Source: Liolophura sinensis
Lineage: Eukaryota; Mollusca; Polyplacophora; Chitonida; Chitonidae
Direction of reading: 5' to 3'
DNA length: 64,000 nucleotides
Assembly (NCBI RefSeq): GCF_032854445.1
Contig: NC_088300.1
Coordinates: forward strand, 62,534,984-62,598,983
Position 1 is the first letter of the stretch. The number at the start of each line of letters is the position of its first letter. A program made the translations under genes and the position numbers. Below the pieces are notes generated by a model that saw only the letters and a program-made list of their open reading frames with translations, was not told where the DNA came from and made no database searches. Shown here one piece after another: positions 45,180 through 56,410 of the stretch.

Positions 45180-47130
45180 GTTTCTGACATTTGCACACAA
45201 GCACCAGTTTGGATATATATTTGGAGCTCATGAAGGAAACGTCACTAGTCACATTCTCGTAGATCAACTCTAATCACGTGTAATCCAGTCTGGATTGGCG
45301 GAAGCAAAATCGATGAGTTGAGAGAAATTGCCCATGTTCAGTCCGTTGGGGCGCTACTAAATGGAGAGAAACTCTTCACTTATGCTGTGAATCTTTCGTC
45401 AGAGGACTGAAACAGACTATGTGGTATTTGTACCGGCTGTATGTTCCTTGTGATAACTCTTTCTCATTGACTTAGTACCTCGTGTGCACCGCCTAGAAAT
45501 AACACTATATTCACCTGCTTAGGTTAAGGGCAGTTGCGGCCGATAGACGGGCTGAGAGGGGTGTAAATCTTACGGGCAGGATTCCAGAAAACCACGACCA
45601 AACAAGGAGCTAATAGCCAGAGACGATTTGGTACTATCTAGGCTGACCTTAGTGTTGGATTAGCGGAAATGAATAGCATGGACGAGCATTGCTGTTAGAA
45701 TGAGAAAGTGCTAGCCGAGAGGGGTGATAAAAATGACTAGGTACGTATTTTCAGGACTGTGATGTGGAGCATCTACTGAAGACAAGAGGAGAGCTGCATT
45801 GATGTAATTCAAGTGTAATTAATAATAGACAAAACTGCATCATAGAGTTGAAAGCGCGATGTGTTTTTGCTTTAGACCTTTTCCAAACATACACGAATTG
45901 CAAACAAAATATAACCTGAGAGTGGGGTGTGAAATTCTCGTTGCCAGCGTAGTGATGTATGGCAATGGATGGACAATAAGTGTGCAATGACGGTTCAATT
46001 CGGAGTGACTGGTCCGGGGAGATCCATAAAATGTAGCGTTGTGGAAGTCCCACACGCGAGTCAAATTAGCTATCTTCTAAGACGGAACGGAAGAACGGAG
46101 GATGACTTGATTGGACATTAGTTTGAAGAAAATTGTCAATTTCAAGATGCGGCAAGTTATATCACGAATTGGTCAAAGCGTTTAAGTCATGTTCATTTTG
46201 TAATAAAGACTTTTAAAATGAATAGTGGCGTTTCTTTTATTTTATCTCTTGATGTGATTATACGATGCACCTAGGGCTTCACTGATGGGCAGGTATTTCA
46301 ACTAGACGGACAACACAGAGATAATTAACAGAACTGCACATTCTCATGAGAATTTGTGAGCTGATGACAAGGGGAGAAAATACTTTTTATTCCCGAAGAT
46401 TAATCTATCTTCACCGCGCTAACAACACCCATTCGTTAGCCAGATTCCCGAAGATTAATCTATCTTCACCGCGCTAACAACACCCATTCGTTAGCCAAAA
46501 TTAAATTACGGTCGTGAAACCAAACTCATAAACTTAATCATACATGCCGAAATTACTTATTAGTAAACGTCATCCAATGGATCACCTGAATTACCTCTAG
46601 AATTATTTAAGTCGTCTCTATTGTGAGAGATGACCAGGTTTAATGTAATGGCACTAATAAATAGGCTGGTTACCGATTAAGTAATAACTCGAGCTGGGTA
46701 CAATTTCACGTTGACGACGGTCAAATATACCAAAATGATTTAACTATAGTATATGCTATGATGTGAGCTTTATGCGTTACTTAAGAATATTTTACTCTCA
46801 TGTGAATAGATTCACCTGGACAGCACCTTGGGAAACATCCGATCTTTTCCAGCAACACCTGGTTCAACGACAGCTTTTCACTGGCGCCATCGTTCCAGTG
46901 CTCCCTTCTATGAATCTCAATGACTGACATTTGACACATTATCTTCTAATGCGACGTCAAGTTTGCAGTAATACAATTGTAACTTGGTCATAGCGTAAGG
47001 CTCTACTTTCAGAATTGACAATAATGGTTTTCTACAAAAATCATACTTAATTCGGTTTATTTCAATTTAATTACTGTAGTAACCAGATCTTCAGCTTATC
47101 ACTAACACGACTGTGGTTTCCATCAGAAAA
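45180..47130 (+). repeat. module B copy 4
   Basis: GGATATATATTTGGAGCTC, AAATTGCCCATGTTCAGTCC, GTCAGAGGACTGAAACAGAC, AAATAACACTATATTCACC, CACACGCGAGTCAAATTAGC, CTTCACTGATGGGCAGG and AAAATCATACTTAATTCGG follow the order of B copies 1 and 2. This closes the C-D-E-B-A array on the right; no A module follows. Confidence 0.75.
46389..46497 (+). repeat. 55-bp tandem duplication
   Basis: Units 46389-46443 and 46444-46497 are identical except at the end. Each contains CCCGAAGATTAATCTATCTT and CACCCATTCGTTAGCCA. Present only in module B copy 4. Confidence 0.95.
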
Positions 47131-47536
47131 AAATACTCCAACTCAATATACTTTTTAAACGCAATAATCCTGCCTTTGATCACCCTGATATGATTATAAA
47201 TTGTCCGCTGTGCTTAATCCTCCACGCTCGACACATGGACGAAGACAACAATAACAAACGTCAATAAAACCATTGGAAATATCTATCATTGTCACATCAA
47301 ATCGTCAATGTAGGAACTACTCAACGAGGGAAAAAGTCGCCTAATAAAAACCGCATGATTTGTGAATTTTATTGTAATCGATTTTACTAACCTGCTGAAG
47401 TGGAAATTTTCAATTGATCAGAACGCTATTCCATAATACCAGGAACAGCAGTGTAACCCTCTTTGGACAAGTACTTTTATTATTATGTCGCGAGCTAGTC
47501 AGGGAAATAAAAAGATCACAAATTTTAATTTATTCA

Positions 47537-47640
47537 TTTATTTATTTGCTTGGATTTCTCGCTGCTCTCAAGAATATTCCAGTTATACGTCAACGGCCTG
47601 CATTATGATGTGAGGAAACTGGACAGCTCCCGGCTGAAAC
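47537..47640 (-). mobile_element. degraded SINE 3' fragment
   Basis: CTGCTCTCAAGAATATTCCA and GCCTGCATTATGATGTGAGG are the diverged reverse complement of the SINE 3' half. The surrounding 47130-48190 has no other recognisable feature. Confidence 0.5.
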
Positions 47641-48496
47641 ACCACAAATTTTATAGACATAATCCTAACTCCTGGGAATGGGAAATTCATGCAGTATATA
47701 TTTTGATCTCACAGTTATGACAGTCTTATATAGTTTTTGTTTTCAGTAACGCTGTGGTATATGGCGTGGGCAGCCATTTGCTTTAGCCTCAGTGCGATGG
47801 GATACGCAAGGTCCTACAGCTTAAGCATTTGCGTTAACCGTTATATTATGAGAACTGAAATCCGCATTTCGTGAGGTCATTTGCTAACTATCATTCCGTC
47901 TTCGCTGATCTGGTTTCACTCTCTATGCTGTAGTCTTTTGTATTTTCACTTACAGGCTTTTGCCGCCCTGAGTCATACATCGGTTGGGGGAACAGGAGCA
48001 CTCAGAGCCTGAAGCACCGACCTGGGCCACGTACCAGACTATACTCTTTGCCTCAACATTAACGAGAGATGGATTCAAACACTCTGCCTCATGGGACGTC
48101 GCAGTGAACCAGATCTTTTAAAATCTGAGCCAAGAAGACTTCCGCTAAGTTTGAATTATCACCTGTCCTGGACATGTCATGCTGGATTCAACGGTTTCTT
48201 TCGGAAGATTATTGGTCTCTCACAGGTGATGCCAAAGTTCAAATGAAACTCTAGGTAATTTGGATGCGGTTTCGTCTTCTGGCGAATGATGTTTTTTTCC
48301 TTTCACAAACCTTTTATCCTTGAAATAAGTGAAATATTAATGAGTATATATAAAACAGATAAGTATACATACCAAATTTATCTTGAAAACAGCAGTGTTA
48401 TCAGAGACCAAATGGTAGTTGATTTTCTTACATTTGCAGGCTAAATCTATATACTGTATCTCAATCTTTACTATTTAATTTTATTATCTTCATCAT

Positions 48497-48545
48497 TTGA
48501 TTGGTGTTTTACGCTGTACTCATGAATAATTCACTTATAGGACAC
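48497..48545 (-). mobile_element. SINE 3' fragment in segment F copy 1
   Basis: TTGATTGGTGTTTTACGCTG and TACTCATGAATAATTCACTT match the SINE ending in reverse. The copy 2 paralogue keeps a longer piece at 53950-54040, so the insertion predates the F duplication. Confidence 0.6.
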
Positions 48546-49083
48546 TTCCATTGATTTGTCCTTTGTGTATACATTACAGTTTTGTATGTATATTTTCTGA
48601 CGGTGTTCGTGACATGGATTACAGACGTCTGACAACAGTTTGGGACTTACCCGTTTCACTTCAATTACATTAGTAGTTTTGGATTACTAAGGCTTAGAAC
48701 GTACCATCACAATGCAAGGCTATACTGCGCTTTGTAGTCGTTGAGATTAATGTCCAGTTTGATTGTTAAGCACGTGCAGTCGGAATGATCGGGAGGTTAT
48801 TACATTTGTAGTGATATTAATACGACAATTCTTGATGACCTCAGTCTGCTTGGAATTGTTTGTTAAGAAACAAACGTAAAAAAGCCGGATTGTTGTCACT
48901 GGATGCGATATCTCAGAGGTTGTTATACCGTCGGTAGATGTAAGGAACTGCTACTTCCCAACGCATACTGCCATATCCAAAAATAGGAAAAATTTTTTGA
49001 CTCTCGTTAAACTTTTGGTAACAAAATACCTGCAACTTTTTGAGCGAATGAGAATGACCTTTGACGTCGTTTCTCGTTTTTTT

Positions 49084-49497
49084 CGAAATATACACAAAAT
49101 TCCACAGACAGGGTCTGTGTACTAATAAGCACTGTGTACACAAGAGCACAAATTAAATATACAAGTTCAGACTGAACAAGTGCTCGCTGGAGATAGGATA
49201 TAACAAAGCCAGAGGCTATAGAGACACCAAAATTCAGCACAAAAGGCCTACTAAAGTAACACATAGCGAAAGCATCCAAAACTCTCAATAATTCTCCTTT
49301 CTCCTTCTTTGACCTGCTTTCATAGGTCTTATATAGACTGGTGGAATTTTCTAGAATAAGAAATTCTTGAACACTTGTTGTAAACAAACAGGCACCGAAC
49401 TGAGCGTATTCTGGAACATTCTAAGGCAGAGGCAGACAGCAGGACCTGAACTCAGCATATGTAAACAGTGGCAAGCTAAATTTAGAAGCTGACGGCA
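49084..49497 (-). promoter_or_regulatory. heat-shock-element promoter-like segment, copy 1
   Basis: On the minus strand a TATATAAG box (49335-49328) is preceded upstream by a cluster of heat-shock units. 49344-49356 reads GAA-TT-TTC-TA-GAA, a perfect three-unit element. More GAA/TTC units lie at 49360-49371. A second perfect element TTC-TG-GAA-CA-TTC is at 49409-49421. Downstream of the TATA box an unusually clean frame runs leftward, with hydrophobic stretches (VLNFGVSIASGFVISYL, LICALVYTVLIS), but no known protein. It could be an LTR-like promoter of a retroelement or the 5' end of a stress gene. The segment is absent from segment F copy 2. Confidence 0.65.
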
Positions 49498-50365
49498 CAC
49501 AACACAAGCCCGCAGGCAGAAGTATTGAGCAGGAACAGGAATAGGAAATGCGACAAAGACGTCTCCGGCCAAAAAGTTTGAACATAAATTTGGTTTATTT
49601 TGGTATCTTCCGATAAAACCCCAGATCTAACTCGGTGTTTTTCATTCCTTAATGTCTTTTCTGTTCCACAATAAGGTGAAGAAAGGAAGCTACACTGCGT
49701 TGCAGTGCAAAATCTAAAAAACTTAAACGACCAGCATGTACAGCTGGTGAGTCTTAACCCTGATGTTAGGGACTGTGCATGAATTATTGATTTACTGCTA
49801 CATTGTCAGTATTTCAGCCATATCGCGATTATGTGGTGCTATGCGCATCGCTTTGAATCCAGCATGTTAGATATAAGAAAGGTTGCAGTCAATGCGCAAG
49901 CGAGATACATATATTTCTTTATTAAAGACAACTTTGTGTACATTCCAGTCGGCTGAAGTTTAAGATTCTGATTCAACAACACGAACGGTATTTCTTATAA
50001 TCCTACAGAATCGTACTGTCTGTATTCAGTAACATCATACCGATGCCGCCCATACGCAGGGACTACGGTTTGACACAGTGGCATACCTCTGTCTATTTAT
50101 GTATGTTTGATATTTATTATGATGTTCGGAAAATTTATCTTATGATGCATACCGTTACGACCCAAACTGTCTGTATTATAAAGAGATGGCTTGTTCGAAA
50201 TACACGACAGTTTAGCCGCACAAAAAAGTAACCAAAACCAGCAGATTTTATTTTACAACAATTTATTAGCTTTAACAAGAACAGATAATAAGACTTATAC
50301 AAATACTAAAGTACTTAAGTTTAACAAGAAAGGAGAGCAGTATCTATACAAATACTAAAGTACTT

Positions 50366-50368
50366 ACG
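50366..50368 (-). promoter_or_regulatory. possible splice donor downstream of heat-shock promoter copy 2
   Basis: About 375 bases downstream of the TATA box on the minus strand, ACACC is followed by GTAAGTACT, a strong donor match. The same 20-odd bases around it are duplicated 49 bp further on (50296-50317 against 50345-50366). No acceptor could be assigned, so this is tentative. Confidence 0.3.
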
Positions 50369-50479
50369 GTGTCAAGTCCAAACGGACACATATATTCCAC
50401 AATATATATACCACACAGGCATAAATGCTCAGAGGCAAATTCACAGGAGGGAAAATCCACAGTATAACTGAGTGTATGA

Positions 50480-50909
50480 CGAAATATGCACAAAATTCCA
50501 CAGACAGGGTCCGTGTACTAATAGGCACAGTGTATACAAGAGCACAAATTAACCATACAAGTTCAGACTGAACAAGTGCTCGCTGGAGATAGGATATAAC
50601 AAAGCCAGAGGCTATAGAGACACCAAAATTCAGCACAAAAGGCCTACTAAAGTAATACACAGCAAAAGCGTCCAAGCTCTCAATAATTCTCCTTTCTCCG
50701 TTCTCTGTTCTCCCCCTGTTTGACCTGCTTTCATAGGTCTTATATAGCCTGGTGGAATTTTCTAGAATAAGAAAATTCCTGAACACTTGATGTAAACAAA
50801 CAGGCACTGAACTGAGCGCATTCTGGAATATTCTAAGGTAGAGGCAGACAGCAGGCGCTGAACTCAGCGTATGTAAACAGTGGCAAGCTAAATTTAGAAA
50901 CTGACGGCA
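50480..50909 (-). promoter_or_regulatory. heat-shock-element promoter-like segment, copy 2
   Basis: Closely similar to copy 1 over its whole length (for example CTCGCTGGAGATAGGATATA and GAGGCTATAGAGACACCAAA). The TATA box is at 50746-50739 on the minus strand. Upstream lie GAA-TT-TTC-TA-GAA (50755-50767), GAA-AA-TTC-CT-GAA (50771-50783) and TTC-TG-GAA-TA-TTC (50821-50833), all perfect three-unit heat-shock elements. It sits in a 1.4-kb insertion (49950-51330) not present in segment F copy 2. The 188-codon minus frame 50364-50930 runs through the promoter, so its upstream half cannot be a protein made from this start. Confidence 0.68.
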
Positions 50910-52959
50910 GTCGTGCACATAACAATACATAATAGTTAAAACATAGAGTTATTATCCACAGAAGAACATAGGTTGTGAACAGAAATGACAGATTTTTCAA
51001 TTTCCGGTTTTGTATATACCGTTTTATACTACTATACTACTGAGTGATTCAGTCGTTCCAGCGAGATTGTGTGGCAGCATTCGAATAGATATAACGGGTA
51101 CTGCGGAATGTGGACGGATGAGGACTATTTTCCCATCCTGTTGGAGTGACGCGTTCACCTGAGCAGGTCACAGTTATCTCTGCGTCACACACGGAGCGAC
51201 ATCCACCCGATTCAATTAGCGTCCGAATAGTATATGACACAGATAAGCAGAATCAATAGTTTTAACGCATTCTTGAGTGTCTTCTATTCGGAATAAGTGT
51301 AAATACAGGGTTAGAGCCTTTCTGTTATGCTGAACACGACAGGCTGAATAATGAAGGGTTGTTGATGAGTGAGGGAAGGTGAAGGGAGAATTGTTAGAGA
51401 GCACACTACTGGTAACGTGTTGTGTGTGTTGAAACATGCACAAATCTATCATCATACAGACATACATGTGAAAAAAACATATGTCACATTAGCTCAATGA
51501 AGACAAAGGATCCAGGCGCAACCTGATCGATACAGACAATGCTTCCAACGACGGAAAGGGGGATGACTGCATATTTTGTCTCTGTCTGGAAGCAATGCAC
51601 TGTGTCGATGACACATTTAGTGTTGTGTTTATAGAAAGCAACGGTATATTATTAACATTTGTGCGAAGGCTTTAGGCGTGAATGGTGGAGTATGAAAGAT
51701 AATATTCTGCGTTAGGATTGTGTGCAGTATTGTTCTGCATCAAGCTGTGTACTTTTCTAACTTTCTATTTAGACCATGGCGTAAATATGTCGTCATGCTC
51801 ATATGATGATGTCTAGTATGACGTTTAATGGCGGAAGAAACACAATGAAGCGCTAGGAGTGTTTATTTTCGCCAGATCGTTTTTACATTGCATCCAGACT
51901 AACTCACTAGTACAGCATTTTTCTGAGTGAAGATGAACCTTGCAAAAAAATCGACTTGAATACAGATGAATTTACAGGAAGCGGAAGATCGTGTGCCTCG
52001 ATAAGTAACTGAAAATGTGATGTGATGCACACATTTTACCTGATGCGCACACGCACTGCCATTGCTGTATTTGTGAGGGACTGATAGGTGAGAATGTTCA
52101 ACCAACACTCAAACTTTTTGGATTTTCTTATTGGGTAAATTTCTTGTTCATTAAAACCATATTATTTCCCAATGCTAAGTGAGTTTAGAGATATCCCATA
52201 TGATATTTTCTAGCCGATAAACCTTTTTGTCCATTTTTTTCGGTTACAACGAAAAACGATTTAGCCAATCTGCACGCCATCTCATCTCTAACAGCGTTTT
52301 TTTAAGTCGTAAACAAAACTCAGTTCTCTGGAAAGATCCCAACGGCGTAAATGTCTTAAGCTATTCCAGGATGCTGTTACTGGCTTCAGATAAATAGACG
52401 CAGCTATTTATTCTAATGAAAGTCATGAAATTTGTGTTTAGGAAGCAATCTCTCTAGAGTATGTAAGGAATCCGTGCAGCATTTGCAATTAGAGAAAGAA
52501 ATCATCGAAAATTACTGGTGTTGCTACCTTGGGGAGACTTACCATTTCGAATTTGGTAGAAGATAGGCTGGCTTGAAATATCTCAAGATTTTTTGTTATG
52601 TTTCTTACTACAATCATTTATAGAGAAGAAATAATTACGTCGTATGTTTTATTATTAAAAGCAGGAATCTCACAATGACGAGTGAATCGATTTATGGCCA
52701 TTAGAACTTCTAAGCTTCTTTAAAAATTCCTATTGTAGTTGTAATGTAGGAATAAAGATTCTGGCCTTTCAAACGCTAAGGCTCGCTGGGTGAGGGTTCA
52801 AACCTGTTCTTGAATTCCTCCATAAGTGACTGGTCGTTCTTGGTGACAAGAACGGTAGAACAACGCTGGTGTGACCAATAGTGCAGTTTAACAACCGTTC
52901 AAGACTATTTTTATTTCACCAATAGCGTGTCTAAACCAGTACAACACACGCGAAAAAGT

Positions 52960-53260
52960 TCACCGTTTACTTGCAACAGGAAGGGAATTTTCCCAGCATA
53001 CACACAGGTTTCCTCCACATTTCACGCTGGCCGCACAGCATATAAAGTAAAAACTTATTGAGTTATTTATTGATGTGTTTAATTGACTGGGAGTATTGAT
53101 TTGATTTTTCGCGGTTCGCAAAAGTATTTCACTTAAACGGCGCCTGGTATACGAATGTCCGATTCGACACACAGGTCCAACTCACGGCGACCGCATTGGC
53201 GAGAGGCTCCTGAGTTATTCAGTCGCGCTAGAACGCTGACCACTAGTTCTTTGCCGAGTG
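52960..53260 (-). mobile_element. tRNA-derived SINE, degraded
   Basis: On the minus strand AGTGGTCAGCGTTCTAG and GTCGCCGTGAGTTGGACC form a box A/box B pair like that at 4474-4735. A diverged central and 3' part (GCGCCGTTTAAGTGAAATAC) follows. The region 52680-52960 before it holds only a lone GGGTTCAAACC box-B-like string. Confidence 0.5.
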
Positions 53261-53530
53261 TGACGTAAAACAACAATCAGACAGGTAGACAGATAGAAAA
53301 TGCAATGCGTTTAGACACTGCCATTTTAATGACACTGCAGTGATAAAATTAATTATCATTTTAATGGGACATGTATACTTTCTTACTAATAAGATGGCAG
53401 TCAGGTTTTTGAGTGGAAGAAACCGCCGAGTTCGAAATAAACCACCGACCTTAGGCAGATACCTGACAAATCCCGGCCGTCCTGTGCATATACTAATACC
53501 CTAACACTGCACCTAAAGCCACAGATTTAG

Positions 53531-53600
53531 AGAGTGGTGGATTCGAACAAACGACCTCACATTGAGCCGAGGCTTGAACCACCTGAGTCAGAAATGTCCT
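53531..53600 (-). mobile_element. tRNA-like SINE head
   Basis: The minus strand reads ACTCAGGTGGTTCAAGCCTC and then TTTGTTCGAATCCACC, a good box A/box B pair with tRNA-like spacing. It lacks a full tRNA fold and lies in repeats, so a SINE head is more likely than a tRNA gene. Confidence 0.5.
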
Positions 53601-53609
53601 TACTTAGTT

Positions 53610-56070
53610 CGCCTGCCCTCCTTTCTTTCGGAAGATTATTTGTGTCTGATCAATGTAATCAAGAGTTCCATTCCAACTAAAGTTAGTTTAGATGTGTCGT
53701 CAAGCTTCGAGCATTTTTCAGGAACCAGGCGAGGTGTGATTGTTTCTTCCATTGAAAACATCATATATCCGTCAAATCAGTAAATTATTTTTGAGTAGGT
53801 ATACAATAAACCAGCACATTTACAATAGGTACTAAGTTTGTGTTGAAAAGGGCGGTGTTATCAAAAACAAAATCGTAGTTAATTTTCTTACATTTGTAGG
53901 GTAAACCTATACATATCATCTGAACCTTTACTATTTAATTTTACATTTTTATTGTTTCATCGGTGTTTTACGCCGTACTAAAGAGTATTTCATGTATACG
54001 ACGGCGGCTAGCATTATGGTGGGAGGAAACGGGATAGAACTTTATTATTTAATTTTTCATCTTCTAATCCACCACACGGCAATTATATACATATTTTAGC
54101 ACTGTGCCTCCAAAAGACTTCCAGCAAGGTGTCGTTCGTCTATACATCGCAGTTTTGTGTGTATAATTTTTAACAGTGTCCGTGACATTCCACCAAAGTG
54201 GTACAGATGCCTTATAGATGCCTAAAACAAGTTTGTGGCTTATCCGTTACTCTAGTAATTTGGGATTGCTAATTTTGGCACGTACCATCAGAATACGTGG
54301 ATATGCTGCGCTTTGTTATAGTTGAGGTTAATGTCCAGTTTGGAGGTTAAGCACGTGCCATTGTGATAATCGAGGCGTTATTACATTTGTAGTTATGTAC
54401 GATGCTTGGGTGGAATTTGTCTCTTGAGCATTATGAGGGGAAAGACGGGATCGTAGTCACTGGCTAGGATATCTCGCCAGTCATTAACAACCGACAGACG
54501 TAAGAAACTGCTTCTCCCACGCATACTGCTACGATAACGAAAGACAATAAATTTTACTGGCCTTCATTAAACCATACGTAACGCGATACCTGCCTGTTTT
54601 TAAGCGAATTGAAATGACTGTCTACGTTGCATCTCATTGCACTTATGGATGTCTTCATTGTGGGTCTATTGTTGTTAGCATCCTTCTGTAATGGGGTTAC
54701 ATGGTTGTGATGGTGTAGAGCTGTATATGTGAAATTATCACGTGCGCTGCCGTTAAAGGAGATGGTTTTAAGAAGAAATATGTAAAAAAGACATCCATTC
54801 GTATCAAACAAACAAGTTAGTTGACATGAATGTTTTTAGCAGAAACATTTTCTACCTCTGTCTCATTAGTTTTGGACGTCTCCCACCTAATAGTTTAAAT
54901 CGCATGTATGCTAGTGCCTAACTCTCAAAACAAATGGCATTGGCTGCAGTAAGATACTATAACATGCGCGTTTTGTAAAACTCTCATCCTCTCAAAACAT
55001 ATCTTTTTACGTCATCTGGTTTGTCGTTGAGTAAAGAAAGAATTTGAAACACTATACTGGTGTTTTATGTATTTGTTTTCCTTTATATCTCGTAGATTTG
55101 CTATTATCTGAGAATAATGACCCATTAGAATGACAAGGGCAGTAAATCTGCATATGTACGCTCCATGGCCTGGAGATCGCTTCCGATCTTGAGATCACAT
55201 GTCAAACAGGCCCGCAGGCAGATGTATTGAGCAGGAACAGGAATAGGAAATGCGACAAAGCCGTCTCCGGCCAACAATTTTGAAGATAAAATTAGTTTAC
55301 GTTTTGGCAATATATGCGGATGGCGTGTATCATCCGATAAATCGCCAGGTCTGACTCTGTGCTTTTCATTCCCTAATATCTTTTCTATTTCACAATAAGG
55401 CACAGACAGAAAGTTGCGTTACAATGCATGGCAGAAACTCAAAAGACAGCGTCACTTTAACTGACAGAATTGATGACTATTAAGTGAGTCTTTGCCCGAA
55501 AGGGCCGTGCATGAATTATTAGTGGCATGGGATTTTTGGCAGTATTTCAGCCATATCTTGGCAGTGTGGGCCTGTATACATCGTTTTAAATATATCAAGT
55601 TAAATATAAGAGGCGTTGCAACCAATGCGCAACTGAATACATGTTTTTCTTTTCTAAAGACAGCTCTGTAGACAGGCACGACCGGCTGAATAAGGAAAGG
55701 TTGTTGGTGAGGGTGAGGGTGAATTGTTAGATAGCACATCACTGGTAACGTGTTGTGTGAGAATCTGACAGAATCTAACAGAAGACATACTTCTGAAACG
55801 AATATGTAGCATCAGCACAATGAAGACAAGGGATCCTCGCACGACGTAATCGATGCAGACAATGCTTACAACGACGGAAATAGAGATGCATGTTTCGTCT
55901 CTGTCTGGAAGCAATGCACTGTGTCTAGGACACATTTAGTGATGTGTATATAGAAAGCAACGGGATATTATTAACATTTGTGCGAAGGCTTTAGGCCTTT
56001 ATGGTTGAACCTGAAGGATAGTATTCTGGATAGGGACTCAGGTGCAATATTGCTTTGCATCACCGTGTGT
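53610..56070 (+). repeat. segment F, copy 2, left block
   Basis: Aligned to copy 1 by GTGTTATCAAAAACAAAATC, GACAGTGTCC-type and TTAATGTCCAGTTTGGAGG, TTATTACATTTGTAGT, CGCATACTGCTA, GCCGTGCATGAATTATTAG, GACGGAAATAGAGATG and AAAGCAACGGGATATTATTA. Bases 54650-55190 replace the promoter-like segment of copy 1 and contain no recognisable feature. The copy continues at 60950 after the transposon cluster. Confidence 0.75.
53950..54040 (-). mobile_element. SINE 3' fragment in segment F copy 2
   Basis: CGGTGTTTTACGCCGTACTA and GACGGCGGCTAGCATTATGG are the reverse of the SINE ending. The paralogous position in copy 1 (48497) holds a shorter remnant. Confidence 0.7.
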
Positions 56071-56410
56071 AGCGGGGGGAGGGGGGCACATTATTCAGGC
56101 TGTATATGTTGCAAACAATGTCCACAATATACTGTCGGTCAAAAACATCACTGTGCATTGTAGTTTGCAGATTTTTAAAAACGTTTGGACGAATAAGATT
56201 ATACAAGTACATCCTACATTATTATTCGTTACAGGCGACCATGGAATACGCATTCACAGAATAAATTACGCGTTCCATCAAGCACACGGACACCATGACA
56301 CTTTTGTATTCAACGACACTACATGCTCTGAATCGCCAGTTTTGTGTCTCATTGGACAGTCACACTTAAGCCATTGCAAACGTTCACCTATTCAGTATTA
56401 AAGACATTAC

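Larger units (their letters stand above)
48200..52680 (+). repeat. segment F, copy 1
   Basis: Colinear with copy 2 in two blocks. 48215-49070 plus 49500-49945 match 53620-54640 plus 55200-55670 (for example GCTATACTGCGCTTTGTAG, TTAATGTCCAGTTTG and GAGCAGGAACAGGAATAGGA). 51220-51740 and 52010-52680 match 55670-56070 and 60950-61900 (GAAGGGTTGTTGATGAG, TTTGTGCGAAGGCTTTAGG, AATCTCTCTAGAG, GTGCAGCATTTGCAATTA). Copy 1 has extra insertions, including both heat-shock promoter-like segments. No conserved reading frame is visible. Confidence 0.8.

Noticed and set aside
47930-48250. Possible exon after a TTTTCACTTACAG acceptor-like site
   Set aside because: Two frames are open for a while but no known protein, no donor and no conservation in the sister segment.
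53531-53600. True tRNA gene
   Set aside because: Good promoter boxes but no full cloverleaf with matching acceptor stem; a SINE head explains it better.
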